Shown: piece after piece, positions 11,366 to 21,955 of the stretch
How the letters are laid out: every line of letters begins with the position of its first letter
Position numbering within the stretch: position 1 is the first letter of the stretch
DNA from: Cylindrobasidium torrendii FP15055 ss-10
Taxonomy: Eukaryota; Basidiomycota; Agaricomycetes; Agaricales; Physalacriaceae
DNA length: 30,955 nucleotides
Assembly (NCBI GenBank): GCA_000934385.1
Contig: KN880705.1
Location: 1-30,955 of the forward strand
Reading direction: 5' to 3'
Translations under genes and position numbers: made by a program
The notes under the pieces: model-generated
The model's input: the letters and a program-made list of their open reading frames with translations, nothing else
What the model was told of the DNA's origin: nothing
Database searches by the model: none

Positions 11366-13254
11366 ATGATCATACCCAGTGTCTCTGATATCCGCTGGGA
11401 CGCAGCGACGCTGGCCACCGTGGCAGCAGGCGTGCTGGCCTCAGTCGTCCTCCTCCATGTCGGCGTGTATCTTCTGGACCCGCATTCGATTAAACGCTAT
11501 CCTGGACCATGGCTCGCCAAATTTACTGATTTATGGCTCATCCGTGTCTCGTACAACGGCCACCGCTCGGAAGACGTCCATCGTTTGCATGAGAAACACG
11601 GTACGCCTGCTATGTTCACCGCCTTGCTCATTGTATTCATTACTTGAAACTACTAGGCGCCTTTGTCCGTCTTGCGCCCAATCATGTTTCAATCGCTATC
11701 CCCGATGCACTGGCCGTCGTTTACGGCCACGGCAACGGCGCGCTCAAGTCTGAATTCTACGACGCCTTTGTGTCCATCCGCCGTGGCCTGTTCAATACGC
11801 GAGACCGTGCCGAACACACGCGCAAGCGCAAGATTGTGTCGCATATCTTCTCGCAGAAGAATGTGTTGGAATTTGAACCTCATCTGCGCCTTCATGTCGG
11901 CGAGCTCATCGACCAGTGGGATCGTTTGTTCGGCTTGTCCCTCAAGGGCAAGTCCGGCGTAGAAGGTGAGGGATGGGAGGGCCGCGATGGGCGCCTTTGG
12001 TTAGACGTGTTGCCTTGTACGTATTTCCCCGCTCACGCCGCATTAAAGCGCACTCACATTTTGCAGGGGCGAATTATCTAGCATTCGACATCATCGGCGA
12101 CCTTGCATTCGGTGCGCCTTTTGGCATGATTACAGCAGCCAAGGATATGGCCGTCATCCCAGTCAAGAACGAGGACGGTCTCAGGTCGTACGGACAAGAC
12201 TCGAAGGACGTCGAAGTCAAGGAGATTCCGGCTGTCAAGATTTTGAACGACCGGGGTGAATTCTCGATGACCATGGGCGTTATGCCTCCGTGGCTTCGCC
12301 CTCTTGCTCGCAAGACACCGTTGTTCTCTGTTGGGTCGTATGCAGTGCGCTGCCTTGCGGGTATCGCCATCCATGCAGTCGGGAAACGACTTGTCACGCC
12401 TACCGACAGGAATGATCTCCTCAGCAAGCTTCAGTCTGGGAAAGACGACAAGGGCAATCCTCTTGGGAAGGAGGAGCTCACTGCTGAGGCTTTGACCCTC
12501 CTTATCGCAGGCTCTGATACTACTTCAAAGTACGCTTTCCACCATCAACCTACCTTATGCGCATATACTCACGTTGAACCTTTAGTTCGACTTGTGCCAT
12601 CATTTACTACCTCGCTCGTGAACCCCGCGCACAGGAAAAGCTACAGAAGGAATTGGACGAAATACTCGACGAGAACGTCGCCACAGCCGAGCAAGTGAAG
12701 AACTTATCTTACCTGGACGCCTGTATCAATGAAGGTTTGCGCCTTCATTCAACTTCGTCAATCGGTCTTCCCCGCATCTCACCGCCGGGAGGTCTTACCA
12801 TCGAAGGACACCATTTCCCGGAAGGCACCATTCTGAGTGTACCAAGCTATACCATCCACCGCGATCCTAAGATATGGGGCGAGGACATCGAGGAGTTCAG
12901 GCCGGAACGGTGGTTCGAGCAAGACCAGGCCGACATCCAGAAGACGTTCAATCCCTTCTCTGTGGGTCCCCGGTGCGTATTTTGTTTTCGCCCGTGGGTT
13001 TGAGAGGATACTGACATGAAAATGTAGGGCCTGCGTTGGTCGGAACCTTGCCCAGCTCGAATTGCAAATCATCATTGGGTCTATCCTGCGGCACTTCCAC
13101 TTTGTGCTGGAGAAGCCAGATCAGACGGTATGTGGTTTGGTTTCGTTGGGCACTATTGGGTCACTGATACTTGCGCTAGCTGGAAACAAGGGAGGGATTC
13201 TTGCGCAAGCCTCTGAAGTGCCGGCTTGGTATCAAGCGTCGGGATCTCATCTAA
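11366..13254 (+). CDS. Cytochrome P450, CYP53 (benzoate 4-hydroxylase) type
   Basis: Exons: 11366-11600, 11657-12016, 12067-12529, 12586-12972, 13028-13127 and 13180-13254, giving 539 aa (551 if the ATG at 11330 is used). An N-terminal membrane anchor precedes a PGPWLAKFTDLW hinge. The I-helix is IAGSDTTSNS, the ExxR motif EGLR, the meander FRPERW, and the heme loop FSVGPRACVG with ligand C484. Segments such as RLAPNHVSIAIPDAL, GNGALKSEFYDAF and NTRDRAEHTRKRKIVSHIF match CYP53 as I know it. CYP53 enzymes para-hydroxylate benzoate in the ER with a P450 reductase and open the beta-ketoadipate route for aromatic acids. Family placement is from memory of the sequence pattern. Confidence 0.88.
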
Positions 13255-13517
13255 TGGATTACTCATGTATACATATCGCCACTGTACAAACATCTACGCA
13301 TCTACTGTACCAATATCACTCTGACAAGTTGGACGATTTGATTCACACCGAAGCAGACTTCGTTCCATGACTCGCCGTTTCTACTGCTACTGTTACCGGT
13401 GCTGAATTGACATAGAGCTCAAAGGCGTGTATGTCCGGGCGCTATCACCGTATCCAGGCTCTCAAGCCCGTATGCGTTCGCAGTGTCTGCTTTATTTCTT
13501 TCCGCACTACATGTACA
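13255..13517. other. Convergent 3' ends of CYP53 and GH95
   Basis: The two genes read towards each other with 263 nt between stop codons. Their 3' UTRs must share this space. No other feature is seen. Confidence 0.5.
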
Positions 13518-16500
13518 CTAAGCTTTGAATGTCACAAGACTTTCTGTCCCGGTCTCAAACGCCGAGATAACTCGCCCTTTGTAATGTATCTGGACGCTCC
13601 GTGGGCGCAAGTCCGTGCTTCCAACACGAACCTCCATCTCTTTAAGCTCGCCGCTGCTCCATTTCAGGTCAATAGACATTGCGTGCCGCCCCCGAACACC
13701 GCGAACAGACCCTTCGGACCATGCGTCTGGGAGTGCGGGGAGGACGCTCACGACAAACGGCATGTCTTCGTCTGCGACGTCAGGCGTTTGGACGATTGCG
13801 TTCTACGTTATGCATATCAGCTCGGCGCGAGGATAAGTCAGACTGGCAAAGGGCAGAGTGGACGTACAAGAACAGCCGCCGGATATCCCAAGTTTGCGTC
13901 GATTTGGAAGAATGGTGTCTCTGAGGCGGGGTCGTACAGGCTGAAGAGGTTGGACCCAAAGTCTCGTTCGATGGAGTACTTGAAAGTATTAGCTTGTGTC
14001 CCGTGGAATGGAATTCGGGGCAGGACTAACCTTGAGCTGTGAATAGAACCTCTCGGCGTCAGCGAGTTGCGCCCAGCATGCTGCACGCCAGGCTTTCTCC
14101 CACCCAGCATCAGCGTCTGGTCCGGTCCCGTTACCACGGTGTTCCAAGCTAACGCGAGTTGCTTCCAAAACCTCCTCCTGGTTCTGTTCAGCAAGCCACC
14201 CCACCCAGGCGGTCGGGCTGAAATGTTACCTTCGAATATTCTGTGAGCCCATCCTCATAGGACGTGATTGCATAACCAGGATAGAGCCCAATCAAATGAG
14301 AAAGATGGCGGTGTGTATCGTCGGTCCTATCATGGTCAATCTTCCATTCTGGAGCCTCTGTTAGAGAGCCCTCGTATCCACGATGTGTCAAGTAAGCGTC
14401 ACCTTGAAGTTGCCCCCAGCTACCTATCTTGATACCCAAGTCCAAACGGTCGCGTTTCTCGAGGACCTCTAAACGTGGTCATTAGAAGGTACTCTATGCG
14501 ATTGTACCATACCTTTGAGGAAATCTACGTCTGTGTCTCCAGAATACTCAAAGCCCTTTACGATTGCATTCAAGAGTTGCCAGATTAGCTGCTGAGCGTG
14601 TGCACAACCTATAACCGTCAGCCTATATTTTCGCTGGAAACGGTAAGGCGCACCAAATGTGATGTACTCTTGTTCCGGCGAGCAACAGGGAGCAACGACC
14701 AGTGTCCCGTCCTTGAAGTATCCATCGTCGAGCAGTTTGTCCAATTGGAAAAGCGCCGTACCCTCGCGAAGCGTCATTATGTGAAAGACAACGGGCTTGC
14801 CAGACTGTAGAATACCTTGAGAGGCGGCCAACCTTGTCGCTTGAACCATTCGATGTCACCGGTGAAGTCGAAGTGATCCCAGACGTGCAACATCTATGGT
14901 TGATGAGTATGAAGGTCATATACCGGCCACGAACAATCAATTACCATCCAGACTGCCGACTCTATTCGTGACAGGCAATTAGTGCGGATTCTATTTTCCT
15001 GCTAGACCACTGACCGGGATAATTTGCCCATGCAGAGGCTCCCTCCTTCATCCCCGTGTGCCCAAAGATCTAATTCACATTAGTCTCATCCGCTAAATAC
15101 GTCAGAGCAGACCAACATTCATCTGCAAAACAATGAGTAGATGTGGTTGAGGCGCGACAGTCCCCATACCTCACTATGAGTGACCCATCCTCTCGAATTA
15201 TACAGGATCCTAGACGTCTTTGAGCCCCGTGGAACCCATGTTTTCTAGATCAATATTAGCGCTACATTTGATTAGTACTGGCAGAAAATCACCTCCATGT
15301 AGTCAAACAAAGGCTTCACAACATCCATGCCAGTACTTTCTGCGATCCAGTAATTCATCTGAACGTTTATGTTGGCGTCTAACACAGAGTACGCGGTCAG
15401 CGTTCTCGAGCATCTTTTGCAGCGGGATGGAGACTAACGGTAATCTGCGAACGCAAAATTAGCGTTGACTAGTCCGCATGCTCAAAGTACGGACCTGCGC
15501 TCCAGGAGTTCGTATACCCATCTGCCCATACTCCCTGCAGGTTGGCTGGAAGCGTGCCTCGAGCACTGCATGCCAAAAGGTATCGTCCGTAGTTGAATAA
15601 GAGCCATTCGATGTACGGATTTCCCTTCTCTTTTGTGTATGAAGCCATCAACTCGTCAGTGGGCTGGTCCAGGTTTGGACGCTGGCCAAGATCAAGTGAG
15701 AAGTGATCCCAAAGGGCAGCCCGTATGTCCTTGATATGGAGGGCGAGCTCATCGAGGAAGGAACCTTGGAGGGATTCAACTTGAGCCACCAACTTGGAAT
15801 GCGGATCCGGGCCTTGGAAGGAAAAGCCGTGCTCCTCGTCGCCAGCGTCGATGTTGTATTCTGTGTCTCCAGCCCAGGACACCCAAATTTCTCGAGGCCC
15901 TCCGGTTACGCTCAAAGTTGCGTTCTTGTCTCCCAAATCTGTGCAGGAAATGTCCCCGCCTTGGGATGAAAACGCTTTGAACACGAGTTCGTAGAGGATT
16001 CCGTTATCGTTTTGACCGAGTCGTCCTCGTACCGACAGGACGTTCGAGTTCACGCATGAGACATTTGGACGTGGTAAGCCTGCCTCTAGACTGGAGCTGA
16101 ATGCAAACGTGACCAGCGGAAGAGCGCTTGCGTTGAGGTGCTGGGTACACAATCCAGATGAGGCCGAGCAGAATGTGGATCTGGCCGCATCATATTAGAG
16201 ACGCAAAACCAGCCTGGCTTGGGCCTTACCGAGTATAAGCTTGGTCTTGCATGGACCAAGAGGTTTTGGCAACACCGTCGTCCAGGTCCAGCCATCTCCG
16301 ATAGGTCGTGACCGAGGAGGAATCGTTGACCACGGTGACGAGATGGCCCGCACCTGAATAACTACCTGGAGACGGTTTTCAACATCGATGGACTATGCCT
16401 TCTGAGATCAATCTTACCATAGGCACCTCCAGGTGTACCAAGTGCTTGTATGCCTAAACCAATTAGAAACCATGCCAGACGCGATTCGTTGAGTATTCTA

Positions 16501-17007
16501 CCTGGAATTGCGCCGTCCCGGAAGATATCATCTCGATACGTCTTCATCCATTCTGCGGTCCATTCCCGCTCACTCTCGTCCTTGTTTCCTCCGTTGTACA
16601 GCTTTGACAGGAACGTTGAAGGTCACTCTTGTCCAGACATATTACCCCACTTACTGGGTCTTCGAAGGGACCACCTGTCCACAAACTCTCGATGTTCAGC
16701 TGAAGCGCCTCATAGAACGTCCCGCCCCCGGTCATCGCTAGGACCATGAGTAAGAGGCTTGTGCGATGATATAGGACGCCTAACCTCCAAGGTGTCCATT
16801 CCCAACGGGAAGGTAGTCTCGAGACCATAGTGTCCCGGGATGGAGATACCACAGTACGTTTCCGGAAGCAGGAAGAAAAGAGATGTCGCGAGGGGATTGG
16901 AAACCTATCCAGGTCGGCAGCCAGACGATGGAATCAAAATGAAAGGCATATTGGAACAGAATCCCGTATAGCTGGAGCAGCCAAGTTAGGCCATTCCATG
17001 CAGCCAT
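13518..17007 (-). CDS. GH95 alpha-L-fucosidase
   Basis: Twenty exons on the minus strand: 16785-17007, 16655-16737, 16502-16601, 16418-16444, 16230-16365, 15495-16180, 15439-15444, 15293-15378, 15170-15244, 15117-15122, 15015-15069, 14945-14961, 14816-14893, 14654-14762, 14513-14608, 14403-14468, 14230-14357, 14031-14183, 13868-13978 and 13518-13802, giving 841 aa. GH95 enzymes remove alpha-1,2-fucose (some remove galactose) from plant glycans. Family marks in order: [67 protein letters not shown] and [14 protein letters not shown]. Two exons are just 6 nt: one supplies D419-Y420-H421 and the other M475-N476. A hydrophobic N-terminus fits secretion. The first exon and start are the least certain part; a 5' UTR intron at 17009-17059 is possible. 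Confidence 0.85.
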
Positions 17008-17545
17008 CCTGATACAAAGGATGTGTATGAGAGTCAATGGACAGCCAGGTTTGCGGTACAATAATTTCCGTGGTGGAAGCAAGAGAGCAAGCAGTTTCCC
17101 TACTCCACCCCCGCGATCATCGTCACATGCCCTTCTTGGCCAGCGACAAGCGACGAAATTTCCGAACCCGCAAACACAAACAATATACAGGCTGTTGATT
17201 CAGCTTCATCATCATAGGCTACTTTGTATGTAGCTCTTGTACTAAGTACTCCATTACATGGACAAGTCGTAGGATCGGGGTCGTGAGAGGTGGGAAAATA
17301 GGCGAAGACTACTGGTACTATTTAGCGGAAGGGTAGATATTTGCAATGCCAATGGCATCGATAAATACAAAGAGCCAGGGCAGTGAGTACCACAGAGGAA
17401 ACGAAACGGAAGTTAAGGATAGTGACGCGGTGTCGAGTGGCACACGGAGGGAGACATTCTAGCAATTAGATGGATAAGTAAACGCAACTAAAGAGAGGAG
17501 GAAGCCAACTTACCAACGAAAAAGAAACGAATAGAAACACCATGT
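17008..17545. other. Intergenic, GH95 promoter and FZO1 3' end
   Basis: Both neighbours are on the minus strand. This 538-nt gap must hold the GH95 promoter and the FZO1 3' UTR. I see no gene. A plausible non-coding intron (GTACCG...CAG, 17009-17059, with an ATTGAC branch-like word) sits directly before the GH95 ATG. Confidence 0.45.
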
Positions 17546-20136
17546 CTACAGCTCAGAGCCAAGGCGAGCATCAACCCGGATGTCCGTCGTTTTCGTTGCA
17601 ATGTCTCCGAACCACTCAGCAGCGCGTATTGCCCTCTTCTGGCTCTCCTCAGCCTTTTGCACCTCCTCGGTCCTCTCCTGCATAGCGCTAGTGAACCGTC
17701 CACGAAGATCCCACGACGCGAGTCTCAAGACCTTGCGAGTCTCCCGGCTGATCCGTGCGGAGTGAATATCGATGAATGTATCTTCTTCAGCACCATCCGA
17801 ACGAACAACGGATGCGCGGACGCGCCGTCCAACAGTCTTGGGAATCGAATTCGGCAGCTCCATGACCAAGTACGCAGTCATACCAATAGTGAATGCCCCG
17901 AGGACTGGGGCAGCCCACTTCTTCGCTGTCTCGTTGCCAAGAAGGTCGGTGATACGGATAGCACCTTCAATAAGACCACGGACTCCAACAGCATTGCCAC
18001 CGACCATAGTCAACGCGCCGACGCCAACACTGACCAGACCAAGGGCTGTTGTAGCGACAGCTTCCTCCTCCTTGCCGCCGTCGCCGAGGTTGAAGTTCAT
18101 GGACAGGTGGTGGTGGACATCGAAGAGATCGAGGAAGGTAGTCTCGAGCATTTCGGGACGTTGTGCGAGACCGATACCGAGGCCGTGAATACCTCCGGCA
18201 ACGATGGCACTCGAGGTCGACGAGCGCCTGCCCTTGCTACCCTTAGCATTGCGGCGGACAGCGCTGAACATGGCTTCGGGCATGAAGACGCGCTTGTTGC
18301 GCTCAACACCGGCCGGCAAGTGCTCATCAGCGAGCCCCTTGATTTTGTCGACGCAGTTGCTGGTGACCACCCGAGCCTCGTCCTCCGCAGACTTGACAGC
18401 AAGATCAAGACTGGCCAACATAGACTTGCGGACATCGCGAGCATAGTCCCAAATGCCCCAGACGCCTGGGTAAGTGGGAAGTGACATTCCCGAGACCGCG
18501 AGTTTGCCCTGCTCGACACGCTCGAGAGCGTCGGAAAGAATGGAGCGAGTCTTGGAGGCGGCCGCATTTGAGCCGGTTTCCTCTACCAACTCGAGATTCT
18601 CCTCCAAGGCCTCGCGGTTCTTTTGCATCTTTTCGAGGACAGGCTTGGTGCGCTCCAGCTCTTCCTGGGCCTGCAACTTCTCTGCCTCTGCGACAAGGGA
18701 GTTGGCGGCGGCAAGGAGCTCGACATCGGCAAGGATGTTGAGGAGGTACGTTGATGCTGGGTGAAGCTTGGACTTGGAGCGCTTGACCAAGACGAAGGAG
18801 CGAAGGGCAGACTCCATGTCGTCAAACGAGGGGTTGGCAGTGAATGGTTGCAGAGCAGAAGCGGAGTCGACGAAATGCACGAGGTCTTCGGCATCGTCGT
18901 AAGTGCGAGGGCTAAGCTGCTTGATCTGGTCGAGAACCAAACGGCGGCACTTCTCCTTGTTCTTGATTTGGTCGTACTTGTTGACAACAATGAAGAGATA
19001 GGCCTTCTCATTGCTGGCATTCCATAGGAACTCCTTGGAAGACAGAGTGAAATGGTTCTCCGCTGAAACCACGAAAACGACGACATCGATCTCCTCCTGA
19101 CGTGCGAAAAGAGCGGTAGTCTTGAGGCTATCGCGGTTCAAACCCGGGGCATCGATGAGGGAAATGTCGACAACTCCGTTGTTGAGCAGGGACTCGGAAG
19201 GTGCACGAGAATCTCCGAGATAGAGCTTCAGCATCTTGTCGTTGTCCTCGTTTTCGCCGACAATCTCTTCGAGGTCCTGGAGCTTGGCGCGAGTGAAAGT
19301 CGACTCATCCTTGATGTCGTAGGTGACGCCATCTGCGATAATATGGACCTCCTCCACACCAGCATTTTCAGCAGCGTCGTGGACCTCGCAAAACGCAGTG
19401 GTACATGGCTGCTGGTCCACAGGCATGATCTCACGGCGGAGGAGGGCGTTGACGAAGGTGGACTTTCCAGCGTTCAGGTCACCGGTAACCAAAACCTTGG
19501 ATGAGGTGTCTTCAACACGGGCGCGCAGTTTGACCATGTGGCTGAGGGAGGCGGTGATGCGCTCATCAAGAAGGTTGGCGATAGAGGACTTTTCCAACTG
19601 CGAAACGAGCGAAGCCGCTGACGCAGCGCCGGACGCTCCGAGTTTGAGGTCTAGACGCAGGACCTGGAAGTCGGACGCGGGGATCAAGCGCTCGCTATCG
19701 TCCGACTTGTTCTGCTCCGGTTCCTCCATGCCATCTTCCATGGCATCTGAGATGGAAGAAAGGGTCACTGAGTGGGTGAGACCGGGTTTTCCAGAGAGAA
19801 CGACGTCGGTTGCGGAGGTAGGGTCGTCCGCGAAGGAAAGTGAGCGTCGGATGCCCTTGCGGCCAGTGGTGGCGGGTGTGGCAGATTCGCCAAGCTGAGG
19901 ATAGCGAACAACCCATTCCTCCTTGTTGAAGTCGCGCACGGACTGGAGGATGGAGCTTGTGTCGTCGATAGCCTTGACGAGCCTGTGTCGCAGAGTGAGC
20001 AGGATGGCTGGGAAACACTAGTCAATGCTGCGCACCTGTCCTTCTGCTCGATATAGGCCTCTTGAACATCCTCTACTCTCAAATGCTTGTCACCGGATGC
20101 GGCGGCAAGCGTTGTTGTGTGTGCAATGGCGGCCAT
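17546..20136 (-). CDS. FZO1: Mitofusin, outer-membrane fusion GTPase
   Basis: Two exons on the minus strand: 20036-20136 and 17546-19982, giving 845 aa, close to yeast Fzo1 (855 aa). It tethers and fuses mitochondrial outer membranes. The dynamin-type GTPase shows G1 GDLNAGKS (201-208), the G2 region QPCTTAF, G3 DAPG (311-314) and G4 NKYD (368-371). A heptad-rich segment (about 450-520) precedes two membrane spans near 676-696 and 723-741, and a second coiled coil closes the protein. The 53-nt intron joins EQKDR to LVKAIDDTSS; this is the only phase-correct GT-AG pair that keeps both conserved sides. A closer AG would make a 28-nt intron in the wrong frame. RPF2 is divergent. Confidence 0.94.
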
Positions 20137-20550
20137 CTTCTAATATGCACGCCCAAGTGCGTAGGAATTATAGAACGGAAGTCGTGTTCAACTGGTGCGT
20201 AGAGTGTATCTATCGCTTTGCTTGAGTTCCAGTTGTACTTGATGTTGATGGTGTAGTCAAGAAGGGATAATGTCACTTTTGTCACGATGCCGCCAGTGAC
20301 AAATTCACATTGGTCCCGGCCGTAGCCGATGAACGGGCCGCAACTCCGCCTTATGTACTCTGGAGTTGTCAAGGCAGCGTTGGTTCTTTTCCCATTAATT
20401 ACATCTCTTCTTTCTGCCAGAACGTTGCAACAGGATGATGGCGAGCATCGTGTTGTCGACGGCGGGTTGTCCAGAGTCCAGGCTCCTAAGCGCAAATGAG
20501 AGGAATCCGATCGATCGCGTGACCTGTCACGGTTTTCAAAGCTCTCCATC
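20137..20550. promoter_or_regulatory. Bidirectional promoter FZO1 / RPF2
   Basis: The 414 nt between the two divergent start codons must hold both promoters. Antisense open frames across it (about 20079-20711) show no family motif and look like chance. I see no TATA box, which is common for housekeeping pairs. Confidence 0.55.
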
Positions 20551-21680
20551 ATGCTGCGAACAGTGCAAGTTGTAGTCGATTCTGCTGGACCTTCCTTGCT
20601 TATTTTCCATCCAGGAAGCCCAAGAACGCTCGTGTCAAGCGTGCCCTCGATGCGCGCGCCCCAAAAGAGGTCGAAGATGACCGAACAGCCATCTTTGTGA
20701 AGGGTACACACACAGGCGAGGTGGTCAATAACGTTATGAAGGATTTGGTGCGCCAGTCATTCAAATCCACCGGCAAGCACACTTACAGATTTTGTCAGAT
20801 GGCTCTGAAGCGCCCTTGTGCTATCTCCTTCAGCAAAAAGAATGAGATTCGGCCATTCGATACTGCATCTTCATCAACTTCGATTTCCTCCCTCGAATTT
20901 TGGTCCGCAAAGAACGACGCCTCCCTCTTTGTCATTGGGCAAACCACAAAAAAACGACCAAATGCTCTCACTTTCGTTCGCATGTTCGACGGCAGGGTGT
21001 TGGATATGCTTGAAGTCGGCGTTGAGAAGTCTGTCAATATGAATGACCTCAAGGTAACCGCTCCTTCTTCTTTCCGCTCTCGATCTCACACTCTTTAGAC
21101 CCCGAAATCAACACCAGGCCATAAACCTCTTATGCACTTTGCCTCTGAACTGTTCACCACACATCCCCGCTTCATGCAGCTCAAAACCATGCTTCTCTCA
21201 TTCTATAACGGTGAAGAGATTTCCGAGATATGTCTTTCTGGATTGGAGCATGTCATCAGCGTATCCTGCGCACCCACACCCCCATATCTCAACACTGCAG
21301 ACGCGGACGCTGCGCCATCCACCTCGCTACCAAAAGTCCACATCCGCACATATACCACTCGTTTTCTGTCCTCTGGAACGAAGGTCCCACGCGTTGAGCT
21401 CACACCAATGGGGCCGTCACTGGATCTTACCCTTTGGAGACACCAGGAAGCCGACCCAGAGATGTTGAAGCAGGCAATGAAGCGCCCCAAGCTCAAGAAG
21501 CAAGATATCGAGTCTGGGCTGGGCAAGAAGCGCAAAAACATGGAAGTCGACGAGATGGGCGACCTCCGCGGCAGAATTCATGTTGGCGCTCAAGACCTGA
21601 ACAAACTGCAAACACGCAAAATGAAGGGTTTAAAGGGAGATGTAGACGAGCGAGAGAGCAAGCGGAGCAAAACAGAGTAG
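20551..21680 (+). CDS. RPF2: Brix-domain ribosome assembly factor Rpf2
   Basis: Exons: 20551-20564, 20615-20747, 20799-21053 and 21099-21680, giving 327 aa. Rpf2 works with Rrs1 to load the 5S RNP (5S rRNA, uL5, uL18) into the pre-60S particle in the nucleolus. The start MLRTVKPKNARVKRAL and the Brix core RPCAISFSKKNEIRPF are characteristic. The C-terminal tail is basic (KKRKNMEVD, RKMKGLKGD). Exon 1 holds just 14 coding nt and ends at a GC donor (GCAAGTTG), a GC-AG intron of 50 nt; no GT site gives the right phase. Intron 2 (51 nt) has no stop and is divisible by three, but removing it rebuilds the family join MKDL-MALKRP. Confidence 0.93.
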
Positions 21681-21955
21681 TGGTAATTATCCAGCACATT
21701 ATACTACACGATGTCCCGACGTACAGAGCACAGTCGGCTTGTATTCGATTTCTGTCTGCCTCTCTGACATCTCGCTCCGCTAAATGAAGACCCTACCTAC
21801 GGACGAACCTCCGCAAAACATTCAAACCTGTGGAATTCAATAGTCGGCGTGGTTTCCTCGCTGAGCATTACTTCGGCCCGAGTGGATTGTATAGAAAAGC
21901 AGGGAGCGGCCCTCTTAAGTACCTTCTGTTATACCACCATCACATCTTCGTGAAG
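21681..21955. other. Intergenic, RPF2 3' end to P450 promoter
   Basis: This 275-nt stretch has a TATAGAAA word at 21890-21897, 66 nt before the P450 ATG, as a weak TATA candidate. Nothing else is seen. Confidence 0.4.

Noticed and set aside
20079..20711. 210-codon minus-strand frame over the FZO1/RPF2 promoter and RPF2 5' exons
   Set aside because: Composition and lack of motifs fit a shadow of RPF2 coding sequence and promoter DNA.
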